In this document: piece by piece, positions 50,201-63,840 of the stretch
Layout: each line of letters starts with the position of its first letter
Position numbering within the stretch: position 1 is the stretch's first letter
Notes under the pieces: model-generated
What the model saw: the letters and a program-made list of their open reading frames with translations, nothing else
What the model was told of the DNA's origin: nothing
Database searches by the model: none
Position numbers and translations under genes: made by a program
Source of the DNA: Pyrocephalus nanus
Taxonomy: Eukaryota > Chordata > Aves > Passeriformes > Tyrannidae
Assembly: GCA_038380795.1 (NCBI GenBank)
Contig: CM076266.1
Span: forward strand, 37,647,425 to 37,711,424
Direction: 5' to 3'
DNA: 64,000 bases

Positions 50201-53200
50201 ATTGTGGGTGCTTTCGTCAGTTCCTGGACAATGATGATAGAGGAATGGGAAAAGCATGTTCTGATTCAGCTTTTTATTCCCACATGTAGTTACTCGTTTC
50301 TTAGTGATGTTTGTTTCCTTGACTAAAAATTGCAAAACCGAGAACAACAGCGGTGAAATAGGCAGAATATTTAAAAGCACTGCATTCCAAAGTGGAAATA
50401 AATAGGACATGTAAGGAGCTAAAACTTTGAGCTGATTGTCTTTATTACCCCAGGTTTTGTATTTAAAAAAAAAAAAAAAAAATGGAACAAAACCACTACA
50501 GAAGCAGCTATTCTTCATGTTTCTTAAAAGGCTAGGTCTTATACATAAAAACTTCTGTTTTGCCTAACTGTTAAATTAAGTTCTTACAGTGACAGCCTTA
50601 TGATGACAACAGATAAGCCCCATATGAAGGCATCTGTATTACTGATGTTATACACATTTTATGGTCTGCAATTTAGCATATTGGAACAAAAATTCTTACT
50701 GTATGTCTTCTGTCCTAAAGGAAATTCTCTGAATTTTGCCTGAAGTGCAAACATATGGCCTTGTCTTGTACAGTTCCATAAGTGTCTGATAGCAGGGAGG
50801 TAGTTTTTACTTGTAGCCTCTTGGGATAAGCTATATTCCAGCAACACATAGTTTAGAGGTTAATTCTGTAGACTCGTGACACTCACTGCTTGTTCTATGT
50901 GTACTTTACCTGAAAAATTGTTTGGGAAATTCAGGATTCCTTTTCCTACTTTGCCTTTGCTGTATAATTTCTTTGGCAGATATTGACTCAGAATTTTGTA
51001 ATAAAAACTGGGGGCTGGAGGAGGGAGTGCTAACACAGAGGGTAAAATGAACCATGATGTGAAAGATTTCTAATTTTGTTGGTGGTATCTTGTTGACCAC
51101 TATCTGGTAGTTGATATTGAGAAGCTGTTCACAGAAAATAGGGATTAGACTGTCTGGGGAAGGCTGAGCTGCCTACCACTTTAATCAATGGGGAGAGAGG
51201 TGCTTCTCAAGGAGATAGTTCAGACTAGCCAAATTAATCCCTTCTATCTGCATCAAAGACAGTATCAGTGCAGTGGAGTAAACCAGCCAGATTAGGTGAG
51301 TGAAGTACAGTGGGCTGGAGAGGTAGATTAGGAGGTTAATGTGTGTTGCATGGAGGTGAGTTGGCGGGGATTTGGAAAGATTAACTTGATCTCAGTAGCT
51401 AATGGAAAGCAGTTCTTCCCAAACACACAGCTGTGGTTTCCTGCTCATTACACGGAGTAGCAGTTCTGTGAGCAGGCCCCTGATCAATTATCTGTATCAA
51501 GGTTTATGAAGTTTTTGATAGGACAGGATGGATCCTTATGGTTCCACTTTGCCTTATTTCAGGTGTAACACAGTCAGGGAAGTGCCCTTACCAGGTCTGC
51601 AAGGGAGTTGTAGGCAGAAGTGAGTTATAGCCTGAACTCTGTGACTTTGAAGTAGAGAATGTATTCTAGAAAAACATCTAATATTGGTTTGAAGCCAAAT
51701 GAAAAACTTCATTTCACTTGGTAAATCTTCCTTACTGTTAACTAGGTATCATTTTTTTAAAAAAATTGAAGTCAGAATGTTTCCAATTGCCATCCATTAG
51801 ATAATGTTATCCCTCTGTTTATTTAAAAGTAAGGGCTTTTATGTATGTTTATAATCTACATTGAATGATCATTAATTTATTCTTTGAAAAGTTAAGAGCT
51901 TTTGTGGCTGTTGTGGTGTCTGTGAGCTCTGGGGAAGACTCCTTTTTTTAATGGGTAAAAATTATGAAGAGTTATTTTCCAATTTCTAATTTGCTGTGAT
52001 AGCCAAAGGCTTAAGAAGACAAGTCAACCACTGCATCAACTCTTGGAAAGAAAATCAACAGAACATGTCTATCTGGTTTAGCACTAGATTTTGGCAGACA
52101 CACAACATTCTCAGTAGTGAGCCAATTATTATGGATAATAATGTTTTAGCTTGTGTAGATTGGTTTTTTTAGAGTTTTCCCAGCTAATGATAGTTATTAA
52201 TCCATTGGTAAAGTGAGTCTTGAGCTTTTTGTTATGATCTCTATTTTTGTTTTGTTTACTTGAATGGATTTTTAATGTGATAACAGCTAGATTGTTTTTG
52301 AAAGCCTGATGTCATGGCTGATTGAACTGTTCTGTTTCTTTCATTAGCTCTTGTCTGCTCATGACTGCCATTATTACTGTGAGTAGCTTCCCTCCTCCAC
52401 TCCTACATCAGTTTTGTGGTGGGGGGGCAGGTGGGTTGGTCTTCAAAGGTCTTTATTATTTCCTCTCAAAGTTTGCTTTAAATTTTATGCTATTCATGTT
52501 CATGTTTCTGCCATTAAATTGTGACACTATGTCACTGCTGTGCTAAAAACTTTCACATTTTATTTTCTCTTAATCCTAATCACATGTCCTCTCCCATATT
52601 CTGAATGAGGAAAGAACTGGTGTCATAGAAATTATGCCCTGGTGCATAAGAGTTTGCAGCAGTACCCCTGTGAAGGATGAGGGAACAGTCTGTAGATGTT
52701 GCTGGAACTTTAACCCCATAAACTGTGCTAGCTTTTATGCAGCTCCCAATCTCTTGACGGTCCACTGCGCTGAGGCATGTTGTGTACTGAAGTGTTTCTT
52801 CAGTTGTGCAGTATCAGATCAGACTGAGCCAGGGTGATGCTCCCCTCCAAATGGGAAGTTACTGGGAGAGTTGAATGATCATAGTCTTGAGAGTTTTCTC
52901 ACTGAGTTCATAGGCATACATGGACATGCTGTAGTTTTAACTAGAGATTTGGGCAATGCCTTACTAACCCTCATGATTCAGGGACAGTTAAAAGGGGCTA
53001 GATGTTTGGACTGAGAATGTCATTATATCTATTTATTTCTCAACACTGAGTTTCCATTGTAGTAGTTGAGTTTTAACCAACCCTCCTTTTCTGTTATCAT
53101 GGGACTATTGTCCCTAGGACCTTAACTCCTAATTTCTGTGTCTTTCCCAGTCTGCACATTTTGATTCATCTTTACAGGTTCTTGTTGTTCATCAGGCTGC

Positions 53201-56200
53201 CCTACGTTGTTTTGAGTTGCTGCTGATAAGAATTGTGAATACCCTCAGTATCAAGTCCTTCTATGGCAGCACTCCCATCTTACTCCACTTACCTCGGCTC
53301 CCACTCAAGTGCTGTGGTGACCTTGATGGTTTCATTCTGCTGTGTTGCAGGATTTGAGCAGTGCTGAAGCTTCCTGGTGTTTGGTTTTGATCCTGCGAGT
53401 TGCTGAGCACCTCGTGCAAGTGTTTTCAATTACTCCAGTGTCAGTGGGAGATGGGGATAAAAATGATGCTGAGCAGCTCCAGCAACTTGCTGCCATGTCA
53501 CCCCTGCAACAGACGAGGATGTGTCTCTGTGAAGTTTATTACCTAAGGATAAAGGAGTTAACTTGGAGAGAGAGAACTTTTGGTGCTAAATGTCACAGTT
53601 TTTACTGCAAATAGCCATTTCTCAATTTTTAATTTATTTATTTTTCAGTGCTTTACAATAATTTTCAGCAAAAGCAAATGAAAATACTACATCTTTTTAG
53701 ACTTTTGGTGCCACTAGGATAAAAAATGCTCCAGCTCAGGAGTATGTTTAGCAATATCCAGAGTAATTCTGAAACATTTAATCTGAAAATCTTATTTAGA
53801 GTTATCAAAATAGAGTCAAGTGTTTAACAGCTTTACAGTAATTACTCCACAACTATTGAAAAGTGATTGGATCTGTTTGTTTTTAAGGGGCAAACAGGGC
53901 TTTCGAACAAATACGGAAATCACTGTAAGACTTTATTTGCCTCTAAATTAATAACTTTTATTATTCTTATTTCCATAGTTTTCATTAAAAATAATTTTTA
54001 ATTAAATTTATATTTTGCTTTTTAAAATTCAGGCCTTTATTAGCTTTCCTTTTTAACAAAAAGTATGGATCCTGCATATAGGATTTTTTTGCCTTTTCCT
54101 CTCATTTATGCAGCACAATAGACATGAGTTACTATGGGACTGGAAAGGAGTTTAAGTATTTTAATTGATTATATTTGGGTGTTTACATGCAGCTCCCACA
54201 GGAAAATACTATAAAGGCAATTTCAGAATTCTTCCTTTCAGAGAAAGTGGTCTGTGTCTAGGGGCAAGCCTACCTGAGTGATCCAAAAGTTCTTGAGTAA
54301 CATTTGTATGGAAAGCACTGTTACTATATTATTTAATCTATATATAATCTATACATGTTGCTATATTGTTTAATCCTGCTTTTATTCTAAAGAATTGGCA
54401 GTTCAAGTAAAATTTGGCTTCCATGAATGAAGAAGAGTCTGATAAAATTAGTTTGAATAAAAAGAAGACAGTTTATCACACAGCTTTTGCATTTGCAGGT
54501 ATTAAACAAAAACTCCTTCCTTTGAATTGTTTCTTTGTCCCCCTCCACTGTGAAAGACTGATTAGAACTGTCTTTCAGAGTTTCTAGGAAGTAATCTCCA
54601 AGAAAAATCACGAAATATTTGCTATCATTGTATTTCATAATTTCTATAAAAAATAGTTTTTGAAAATCCATTCTAAATCATGATCTGAACTCTACCTGGA
54701 GCACAATAATAAAACAGCTTTTAAAATTTTTTTGATTGATAAACAGAAATGAAAAAAAAAATTCATTTTGGGGAGCTAGCCTTAGAAACAGCTAAAATAT
54801 TTTTGAGAATTAAATTATTTGAAGATTTAAAGCTCTTGCTTAAAGTTTTGCAAGAAGCAAAGTGTTTTGTGTCAGTGTGCTATACTGAAAGTGTTGAGTT
54901 TTTTACCATAGATGTTGACTGATGGATAAAAAGCATTAGGGGTTACTATTATTGCCTTATATTGACAGCAGTCCATAGGTTGTGATCCAGGCCTGTAGGT
55001 TATAAAATGACTCCTCTTGACATAGGTTTTGGGGAAAATAGAAAAGGACACATATCTCTTTGGTCTCTCAGTATCTGGTAGCTAGTTCATGTGGTAGGAA
55101 TATGCCAAAGCAGACTTGGAACGTGGACAGAGAGGGAAGGAGAGTGGGAAGGTTCAATATATTTTTAGCCTTGTGAACAAAATTAAATCTGAAGGTCAAT
55201 ATGCCAAAAGATATTTCTTTAAGTCCTCATCTCCAAAGAGAGTACTATGTTAATATGTAAAGCAAGGTTTGTGAAATTTTTTGACAAGTAAGCAACAAGA
55301 AGTTATTTCATTGTCTGCCTTTTATCTCTCTTTCTACCTGGCATTGCTGACACGAGAGAACTGTGTCTTGCCAAGGGGCCACTTGGCCCAGGTCAGGACT
55401 TTGGGTGAGATGAACAGCTGAGGAATGCCCTCATATAGGTTCATGTCTGATGCTCCGGGCAAAAGTGCGAAGAAACCTTGGCTCTGTGCCTTTCAACCCA
55501 GACAGTGGATCTCAACCCAGACAGTGTGGCAGTTTTGCAGACCAGAGTCAACACTCAATATATTCTTAGGCCATAATGCACCAAATTTTACCCTCTGGCT
55601 TCTAATGAACTCCTGTTTAGTATAATTTTGTAGACCATCAAGGAACCACTAAGCATACACTTGTGGGAACCACTGTGCGAGCTGAGAGGGCCAGAGGGTT
55701 CAAGTCCCTGTAGTCGGTGGGGCCAGCTATTAAACATGGCTAATGTTTGCACTGAGGTTGTTGGTGTGATTTAGGAACTGCATAGGATGAGCAGGAATTT
55801 GCATTTAAAGCATTTTCTTATAGACTAGCTTTTTGCAGGTGGTTGAAATAAAACTGGAATTCGAATATGCGTTGCAACATACTGTGGCGTGGCGGCTTAG
55901 GCACTGATTGAAGATTAGAAATAGTGGTAGTGCTGTTATGAGGCTGTTTCCAAAATTTCTCTGCCACATTCCCTCTGTTTGGCAGTCTTTTGAGAAGCCG
56001 AAAGGGATGCAGGTGAATATCTTGCATGCATGATCTCGCACCTCACTAATGACAACCTCAGAAATTCAAAAATCACGTCAGACATTATCACACTTTATTA
56101 TGGTTATATCAAAACTTGATTAATATTTAAGTTTCTCTTACTTTCTGGGGTTTGAGCTCTTAAGATTTCTCAAGGTGTATTTGCAAACTTCACTGGAGTT

Positions 56201-56563
56201 TAATCAACATTTTAAAAATCTAAAACTACAGGATAGGGTTTAGAACATTTTCTGTCTTTATGTAAGTGCCATAGTCCACTTCTCAAAACAGATTCTTTCA
56301 TCAGGGCTTAGCTTAGAGAACCATCCAAATCACACAAACTGATAATTCTGCTGTGTGTGCTGAATCCTATTAGGTATGTGCTGCATGACGAAGATCTCTC
56401 CAAAAGTCATATTATCTTGGCCACAAACTTTCTAAACTTCATTATTTAATTTTTTTGGCCCTCAAAAGCAGTGATTTCACTTGGCTGTTAAAATGAAAAA
56501 GCATATACATATGTGTTTAATATGCAGGTATATAATTAATTCATATGGATCATGTAATAGATG

Positions 56564-56585
56564 CATGTATATGTGTATCTATGTA

Positions 56586-56623
<38 letters not shown>
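56564..56623. repeat. TG/TA compound microsatellite ending in (TA)14
   Basis: Interrupted TGTA/TATG units lead into GTGTG and then 14 uninterrupted TA dinucleotides (56596-56623). It is probably length-polymorphic. Confidence 0.95.
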
Positions 56624-56624
<1 letters not shown>

Positions 56625-57351
56625 GAACAAATTTAAGCAGCAATACAGTGCTACTTAAATTCAGGACATGGATTACTAACCAGGGCAGAAGACCTAAACT
56701 GGAGCAGGGGTGTGAAACAGGGAAGGCTGAGATCAGAAGGACCCAAAATCAAAAGGAGTGGTGGAATGACATTGGTAATGCAGAGAAATATGCATGTCAC
56801 TTGTGCATAGCAAAGTTATTGGAGAACAAGGAAGAAATGCAAGTATGAGTTGATAATATATGTAAATGTGATTGGAGTGTAAAGAATGGAAGTGTAAAAG
56901 GTAGAGGTCTGATCTTTTCCAGAGAGTGGTAAGTGGAAATGATGATAAATTCAGTAAATTACCAAAAAAGCTGCAGAGATTCATTGGAGAAAGGTCTCCA
57001 TTTAATTATTATTTTTGTTATATGTATTCATATAGCATCAAAACCTGCAGAAAGAACAAGGAAGAATATAAATTATATGTCTTGGCCCACGAACAGCTTA
57101 AAAGTAATACAGATTATAGCAGTCCCTGGATACCAGCTGGAGTTTGAGCTAAGATAGGTATTGCTTTAGACAGCACCATGTGCACATGCCATGTGTGTTT
57201 CTGTATTTTATATGCTGACATTGTAGGAAGACTTATTTCATGTTGTTGAAAATAAAAAGTGAATGATAGTGCTTTTGAATTCCTCTGGAGCGTGTGAAAG
57301 GTTAGACATTTGTACTGTTCCCTTTTTGCCGGGTGCTGCTGGTGGTGTTTC

Positions 57352-57633
57352 TGAAAGTGAAGGTTTTAGGACAAGAGGCAACAGGCAGAAAGTAATGCAC
57401 AGGAAGTTCCCCCTGAACATGAGGAAGAACTTCTTTACTGCGAGAGTGATCGTGCACGGAAACAGGTGGCCCAGAGTGGGCTGTGGAGTCTCCCTCACGG
57501 GAGGTATTCAATAACCTTCTGGATGCAATCCTGTGTCATCTGCTCTAGGATGACCCTGCTAGAGCAGGGAGGTTGGACCACATGACCTGATAGTCCCTTA
57601 CAACTCCACCCATTCTGTGATTCTGATTCTGTG
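57352..57633 (+). mobile_element. CR1 LINE 3' end, plus strand
   Basis: From about 57370 the sequence follows the CR1 3' terminus closely: GGACAAGAGGCAACAGGCAG, CACAGGAAGTTCC, CTGAACATGAGGAAGAACTTC, TTTACTGCGAGAGTGA, GTGGAGTCTCC, ACCCTGCTAGAGCAGG, GGTTGGACCACATGACCTGA, then the terminal octamer repeats ATTCTGTG-ATTCTG-ATTCTGTG ending at 57633. It is a 5'-truncated copy (about 280 bp) keeping only the last codons of ORF2 and the 3' UTR, as is usual for CR1. It is clearly less diverged than the copy at 33 kb and inserted in the same orientation as JAZF1. The left boundary is approximate. Confidence 0.93.
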
Positions 57634-57977
57634 AAGCAGAGAAAGACTTTAGATTTTGTTCCTCATTATTGTCACTGACAGAGAGTTTCACACTTATGGT
57701 TCTCTAAAGCATCCTTGGGGTGACCAAATCTGTGGTACTTTTGTGGAATGCAAGCTGAGAGGACCTGTCTACTCCACTGAGACCCCTTCCCTCGCATCAC
57801 ATGGCATCATAAACCCACACTTTGAAAAAGCTAAATCTTCAGGGCATCCGGAATTCACAGATGTTGTTGGCGCGGACTTTCCACCACCCCGTGATGTGTA
57901 CTTTCCCATCTTGCCATGGCCTACAGCCCTTTTCGGACCCTTCTGGAGGAAGCCATGCTTAATGGAGGGGCAAGCAA

Positions 57978-58160
57978 GTAGGTGGCTTGTTTGGGGGCAG
58001 CGAGGCGGGACAGATGTTTGTGAGGTGATGTGAGGTGGTGAGGATGGGCGCTGATGTTGGGCAGCGGGGCAGGAGGATGGATGTGAGGTGGTGAGGATGG
58101 GCGGTGATGTTGTAGAGTGGGGCGGGACGTGCGGTGGTGCGGGCGGCGAGGCGGCAGCAG
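57978..58160 (+). repeat. GC-rich minisatellite, 53-bp unit
   Basis: Two clear copies start at 58027 and 58080 (period 53). Their first 24 bases are identical (GATGTGAGGTGGTGAGGATG followed by GGCG at the divergence point), and about ten differences fall in the remainder. A degenerate partial copy precedes (about 57978-58016) and another follows to about 58160. The + strand is strongly G-rich with many GGG and GGCGGG words. The minus-strand frames across it are Pro/Ser/Thr/His-rich low-complexity translations, not genes. Confidence 0.85.
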
Positions 58161-58240
58161 CCTGCAGAGGGCTCTGTGACACCGCGTTTTCCCCGGCCAA
58201 GTGCGGGGCGGGAGGGGGGAAGGGAGCGCTGGGGTAACGC
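57998..58240. promoter_or_regulatory. CpG-dense GC-rich island within intron 2
   Basis: I count 19 CpG dinucleotides between 58001 and 58240, in sharp contrast to the CpG-poor flanks, with GGGCGGG-type (Sp1-like) words at about 58121 and 58206. This could be a small CpG island serving as an intragenic regulatory element or alternative promoter. Half of it is the 53-bp minisatellite, so the CpG density may simply reflect the repeat unit. No start codon, exon or splice donor I recognise follows it. Confidence 0.45.
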
Positions 58241-61200
58241 TTCCAACAGTCTGGTCTTAGTCTGGTAAACAGACTAGGAATTGTGGGCTAAGTCCTTTTC
58301 CTCAGGCTTTGCACCAAGGCTGAGATCAGATGACTCAGTCCGGACTCATTATTTTAATAGCCTACAGCTAGTTCACATAGCAGCGGGAGTCCACAAAAAA
58401 GGCATTTAATTGTTGAAACTCAAACTGGTACATTGTAACTACAGATTATAGTATTCAGATTTAAGTGATTCAAGTAATTTATAAAGGTTTTGCACAAGCA
58501 AACTGAAAGTTAAAATACTGATATTGTAATAAAAAGTAAATAAAACATACTTTTGTACATTAAGACCCAATTAAAGAGCATGATTTCATTTAACAAACTT
58601 AAAACAGGCAGGTGATATTTGCCAACATTACTACAGCTGTGTTTTACATTAGGAAATTAATTAAAATAGTCATTTATACTTTTTTCCACTTGGAATTCTT
58701 AGGCCTTTCTGTATTACACCATCTATTTTCTCTTCAATCATTGTGTTGGGGTGCGTTTGTAACCTCACTTAGCAAGCTGCATCATTACTTTGGGGAGTTT
58801 TTCCCTTACCTAATGAAAAAACAGCTTTCTGCAATAACGCCAGCGAAGCAGATCAAACAGGGCTGAAGGAACTTCCCTGCTGTCTGCCTGAGAGGCAGCG
58901 CATTGTTAGTTATTCAGATGTCAGTCCTTTTCTTCCGCATCCTAGCAGGGTTTCGCTGGTTTCATCAGATCACTCCGAGCTGGAGGTGGGAGGGTGGCTG
59001 CCAGCAAGGGATGCAAGGGAATGGTTTCCTGTTCAACTGAGCAAAACTGGGGGATTTACTGCACTACCCCATACGTGCCTGGGTCTGGTGCAAGAGCACA
59101 CCCTGAGACTAACAGGAACGAAATTTTAAAATGCAAATGAGTGTTCTGCTTTTATACCTCACAGCTGAATAATGGGACCCTGGGAGTTATTCTTGATTCT
59201 TTGGTACTTCCCCCTCCCCAAACTGCTAATACAGTGATTACATAATGAACGGTTAACTTTGTCAGTAAAATCAGCTTAAAGCGTAGAAAGGTACTTTTTA
59301 AAAAATATCGCATAATTACAGAAACTAGAGTTCATTCTTCCATTTGTATGAAAGAGCAAACACCCGTGTGATGGTTATCTACTTCCTTCTCTACTTTTCC
59401 GTGTCTACCTTTACCTGAACTTTCTTGCCTTTTAGGAGGAATCTTTCGATTCAGCTGTTTTATGGACGTGTGACTGATTGCAGCAGAGTCTGGAGGTCTG
59501 GGAACGTTCAATTTGCCATTTTAGTGGGACTGAGTTGTTTGTAAGTTGCTATCGTCCTCTCAAACAACTCACGATGCCTGAAAACTTGGTTTATTAAGAC
59601 CAGACATTTCACATTCCTAATGTTAAGATTGCTGCAATTTTCCATTATAAGCTTTACACCCCACCCAGTCCTCTGAATACAGATTTATAAATCGGTTTTA
59701 AAAAATGCTTCTCCAACTAAATCTTCACTTAGGTTTCAAGCTTTGGAGAGCATCTTTTGAGCTGAATGCTCTTTCTCATCTGGAGGATTGTGTTCTGCAT
59801 CAGTGTTTTCCCAAACAGATTTAATGTTTCTTTAAAGATAAAATCAAACAGTGAATGCATTGTAAATCACTTTGGTGTCTTTGTGTTTGAAAGGTTTTAA
59901 GAATTAATTTATTATGAAGCTTATTACCAAAAATTTTCTTTTTGTCATATTTTTGTTGAATGGGTATTCTGGATTGCTTACTGTATTAATGCTGCTGGAG
60001 GAGCCAGTGCAGACAGTATGTGATACATTTCTGAAATACTGAAAAATGTATTGGTTAATGTGTTTGACTAATACTATGTAAAATCCTGAAGATTGGCTTA
60101 TTTATGCAGATTGATATTATATATCCTCAGAGTTAATAAGCAATGCTTTTTGATAATATCTATTTTTAAATTCTTGCATGATGAATCCGTCTTTGGGTGT
60201 TGACTTTAATTCTCAGAAGAACTCAACACAAAATGACACAAGAATACCAGACATAAATGGAACATTACCAGAATAAAATATCTGACATTTTAGCTCCCTG
60301 CTTCCTAAAGTTAGAAGTCCTTGAGGCATCAATAAAATGAAACCAAGTCCAACAGTAAAAGTGTGTGTCATGCATACACAGATCTATTTCTACGTAGGGC
60401 TGACTGAAAGAAATTATTTTTATATAAATAGTTACAATAAACTCTTCAACAAGGAAAGAGGGCAGACCAGTAATGGAAAAAAATACATTATTTTAGGTTA
60501 AGCACATATGAACATATAGCATCCTACTGGAACTATGCAATTTGACAATACTGGAGCCTCTACAGAGAGCCAGAGTGGGGCTGGTACAGTACTTAGTCTC
60601 ACATAAGAACTATTATGTGATTAGAGTCAAATTTAAGAGATACAGACCCTTTATTTTTAGTCCATGAGCAGCTTAATTCAGTCTTCTCCAAAGAGATTGA
60701 TAATTTATTATTATTTTTTATTATTCTACAAATAAGAAGCAAACACAATTTAACTCCCTTGTACTTTCCTCTCACTAAAATAAAAGTTAAATTTTTACTC
60801 TGCCTTCAAGAATTTTGCACTTCGTTATTATGAAAGCCTGGAGTAGTCTAGTAAATCATAAAATATGAAATTACAATATTTAAAATATTTAAATTTAATA
60901 ACTGATAGCTTAATTTAAATTATCACTGAGAAGATGCCTTCAATACTCTTTCATCTTGAAATAGTGTTTGCTCATACTAAGAAAAATAATTTTAGGGGTT
61001 TGTATATGTGATGCAGATTTAAAAACTGTCAGTGTGCATTTTTTAAATTATGCAGTTTAGAAAATATTTAAATGTTGAAATACTCCTTTTCATTTCATGT
61101 TATTTATGTCTGCTAAGATTCTCATTTTGGGCTCTATAATGTTTTATGGCTGTGTGATATTACATTTTTCCTGTATGTTAACAAGGATATGAACTGAAAT

Positions 61201-62367
61201 GTAAGGATTCACAACATCATATTCAACGATTAATTAAGCAATAATCCATGAAGTATTTGTTGTTAACAGCAGGCGATGACTGGTTCATTCGTTAATGGCC
61301 ATAAGCAAAGCCAAGGCTGATGTATGTCCTAATAAGCCTGTTTGTGAATGCAGGGAGGAGGATTTTAGAAGTGAGGACTGATACATTACACTAAAGGCAG
61401 GGGTTTGCTGCAGCAGCTTAAAAATCTCTCCTAAATGCAAGAAAGTCTGTGAGTGTTTTACACCATCCGAATGCTCCCGGCAAAACTCTGGAATGAGTTT
61501 GATAAGGAGTAAGTTGATGTCAAGGCAGAACACAGCATAGTGAGCATTTTCATCGGATGTACCTGCGAGGGTTATCGTGACTTTTTAAACTCTTCTGCAT
61601 TTGTAGCAGAGGTGACAGTATCATGACAAACAGCAGTTGCCTTCCTGCTAATTACCTCCTTCAGGTATCTCTTTTGCTTAACTGTTGCCTCTCACTCTAT
61701 GGAAATTACAGAATCTTGAAGCTGCAGCTAAGTTATAGCTCCTTTCTGCAACTCACTGATTCACTTCAAAAAAGGGTGGAAAAAGCTGAGGAAGGAATGG
61801 GAGGGGAAAGGAACAGAACTAGCAATGTTTCTAATGTTTTGGAAATTACTGTTGCTCTTCCGAGTTGATTTTGGTGAACTCTAATTTTGTTTCTTTTAAA
61901 CACAGAAATGTCATTTGTTTGTTTGAACGTCAGAAAGATGATGTGGGCTTCTCCTTGAGTCCCTGTCAGCATTCAAGGGGATAAGTAAGGAATTTTCATT
62001 ATGAATGAAATATCTAAAATAAGACTGCATCTGTCCTGATTATGTTACTGTTCTAATATTATCTATCCAGTGCACATTTTTTTCTCTCAATTTAAAAAGA
62101 ATATAAACTAAAATACAGACCTTTTGCATTTGCTTCATTACCTATGCAAATTCAAGAAAGAAAAGGCCAAAGTAGCATGTTGCTTAAAAAATTAACAAAA
62201 ACCTAAAAAAATTCCTTCTTTGGAAGATTCAGAACAGAACATTATTTTTTAAGTAAACAGCTATTTTGTATGGTGGGGTGGACATACAACACTGATTTGT
62301 TTGGCATTTTTTAATTTTAAATTAAATATTACTTGAAAAGTAGATAGAGGAAAATAAGTATAAGCAC

Positions 62368-62420
62368 AATAAAGGAGAAGGGGAAAAAACACAGAATAAA
62401 GGAGGGGGAAAAAAACACAG
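62368..62420 (+). repeat. 26-27-bp tandem duplication, A-rich
   Basis: Two successive copies of AATAAAGGAG, a G-run, an A-run and CACAG differ only in run lengths. Slippage at the purine runs explains it. Confidence 0.82.
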
Positions 62421-63817
62421 AAGAAAACTCGTTTCCAAACAGAACATATTAACATTAATATACTATGTATAAAAATCATTTAATATATTTCATATAATAA
62501 TAATTGTAAAATGGAAAGCTAGGGCTCATGTCCAGTGTTTGGTATTTATATTAAGTATGAAGTAAGTATGAAATGTTATTCACAGTGACATTTTTTGTAT
62601 ATTCCCAAAATCAAGAGAGATACTAAATTTCTTTCCATTACTTTTGGCAGTGCCTTGTATTGATTACCAGAGCCTAACACTAAAAAAGTTTTACATTAGG
62701 CAAGAATATGGTTTGGGATGGGTAGATAAGTGCTGCTTTATTTTTATTCTGTTTGAGTGGCAATAGATTATTTGGCATATCACCGTCCATTAGCTCCACT
62801 TGCATATTTAGATATGAAATTACTTAATCTTCTGAATCAATTTTCCATGCTAGAAGCATGGAATATCTTCTTGGTGAATATTTTATTGTGTCTTGTTGTA
62901 TCTTTTAAGAACATGTGAGGAGCAGGCAACTGAATAAACCCACTGAACTCTTGGTCATACTGAGCAGATTTCCTAAGGTTGCAGCCTCGAGTCTACTGAC
63001 AGTAATGAGTGTGACTGCATATTGTGTTAGACTCTTTCAGCGATGAGGCAGAAGTGTAATTTAACTTCTTTTTAAGGTACACATGCATCCTAATAATCTC
63101 TACTACACTTGTTAAAGATGCACATGAATATGTGTTATACTGTAGTTGATTTTGTGGCAGTAGTATTTCTACATCTTGAGAGAACTGTTTAAATAATTGA
63201 AATGAAAGAATTGTACCAGCAATGAATTATCCCTAAGGCTAATAATAAAAAGAAATCTGATTCTGTCCTGTCTCTCTAAGATACTCATCAGTTTGTCATA
63301 AATATTCCTTATTTAGGACATACAGAAAGCTTTCAGTAGAGGAGTCTGAATACAACTGGCACTGAGAATGAACACTGAATTCCTTTCTAAGACCTGATCT
63401 CAGTGAATGTGCATTTTGAAGTCCTACTTAGATGCGTGTTGTTTCTGCCATAAATACTGGGCTGGAAGAGTTCTTTTCAGAAACTTGAAAGTGTCCTTTA
63501 ATGATCTGTTTGATCTGGTTAGTGTGTCTTTTGAAACATGATTCAGGTTTGAGAGGATAATTGAGAGGGGTTATTATTTTATGTTGTTTCTTCTTGACTT
63601 TTTGTGTTTTTGTGAAATCTGAAAAAAAAGCAAAACAATCAAAAGGGAGTTTTGTATGAATCATATGTGTTAGCACTATGCAAATACTCTGTAATCTAAA
63701 TAGTGTGGAGGCATGTGTGTGCTTATGCATGGTTTTAATGGGGCTTTTTCACACTGATGTTTCTTTTTAAGGTTTTGCCAAAACTGTAATAAAAAATCTC
63801 TAAAGAAAAAAAGAATT

Positions 63818-63840
63818 TGCTAGCTTCTGTGAAGCTAGCA
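63818..63840. repeat. 10-bp perfect inverted repeat, 3-nt loop
   Basis: TGCTAGCTTC (63818-63827) and GAAGCTAGCA (63831-63840) flank TGT. The arm is mixed-composition and the loop is minimal, so it would fold tightly. CAGAATAC is also directly repeated just beside it (about 63839 and 63861). Confidence 0.88.

Larger units (their letters stand above)
45428..57350. other. unique intronic sequence, no gene seen
   Basis: The part from about 45550 to 47100 is less AT-rich than its surroundings and carries many overlapping frames in both strands, none over 130 codons and none recognised. Other contents are a polypyrimidine tract (47225-47266), an A18 run (50465-50482) and the TA/TG microsatellite at 56564-56623. 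I see no splice-flanked exon that I can support. Confidence 0.5.

Noticed and set aside
57656..58246. Overlapping frames of 95-143 codons on both strands beside the CpG-rich block
   Set aside because: The Pro/Ser/Thr/His-rich products are explained by translation of the 53-bp G-rich minisatellite and its flank.
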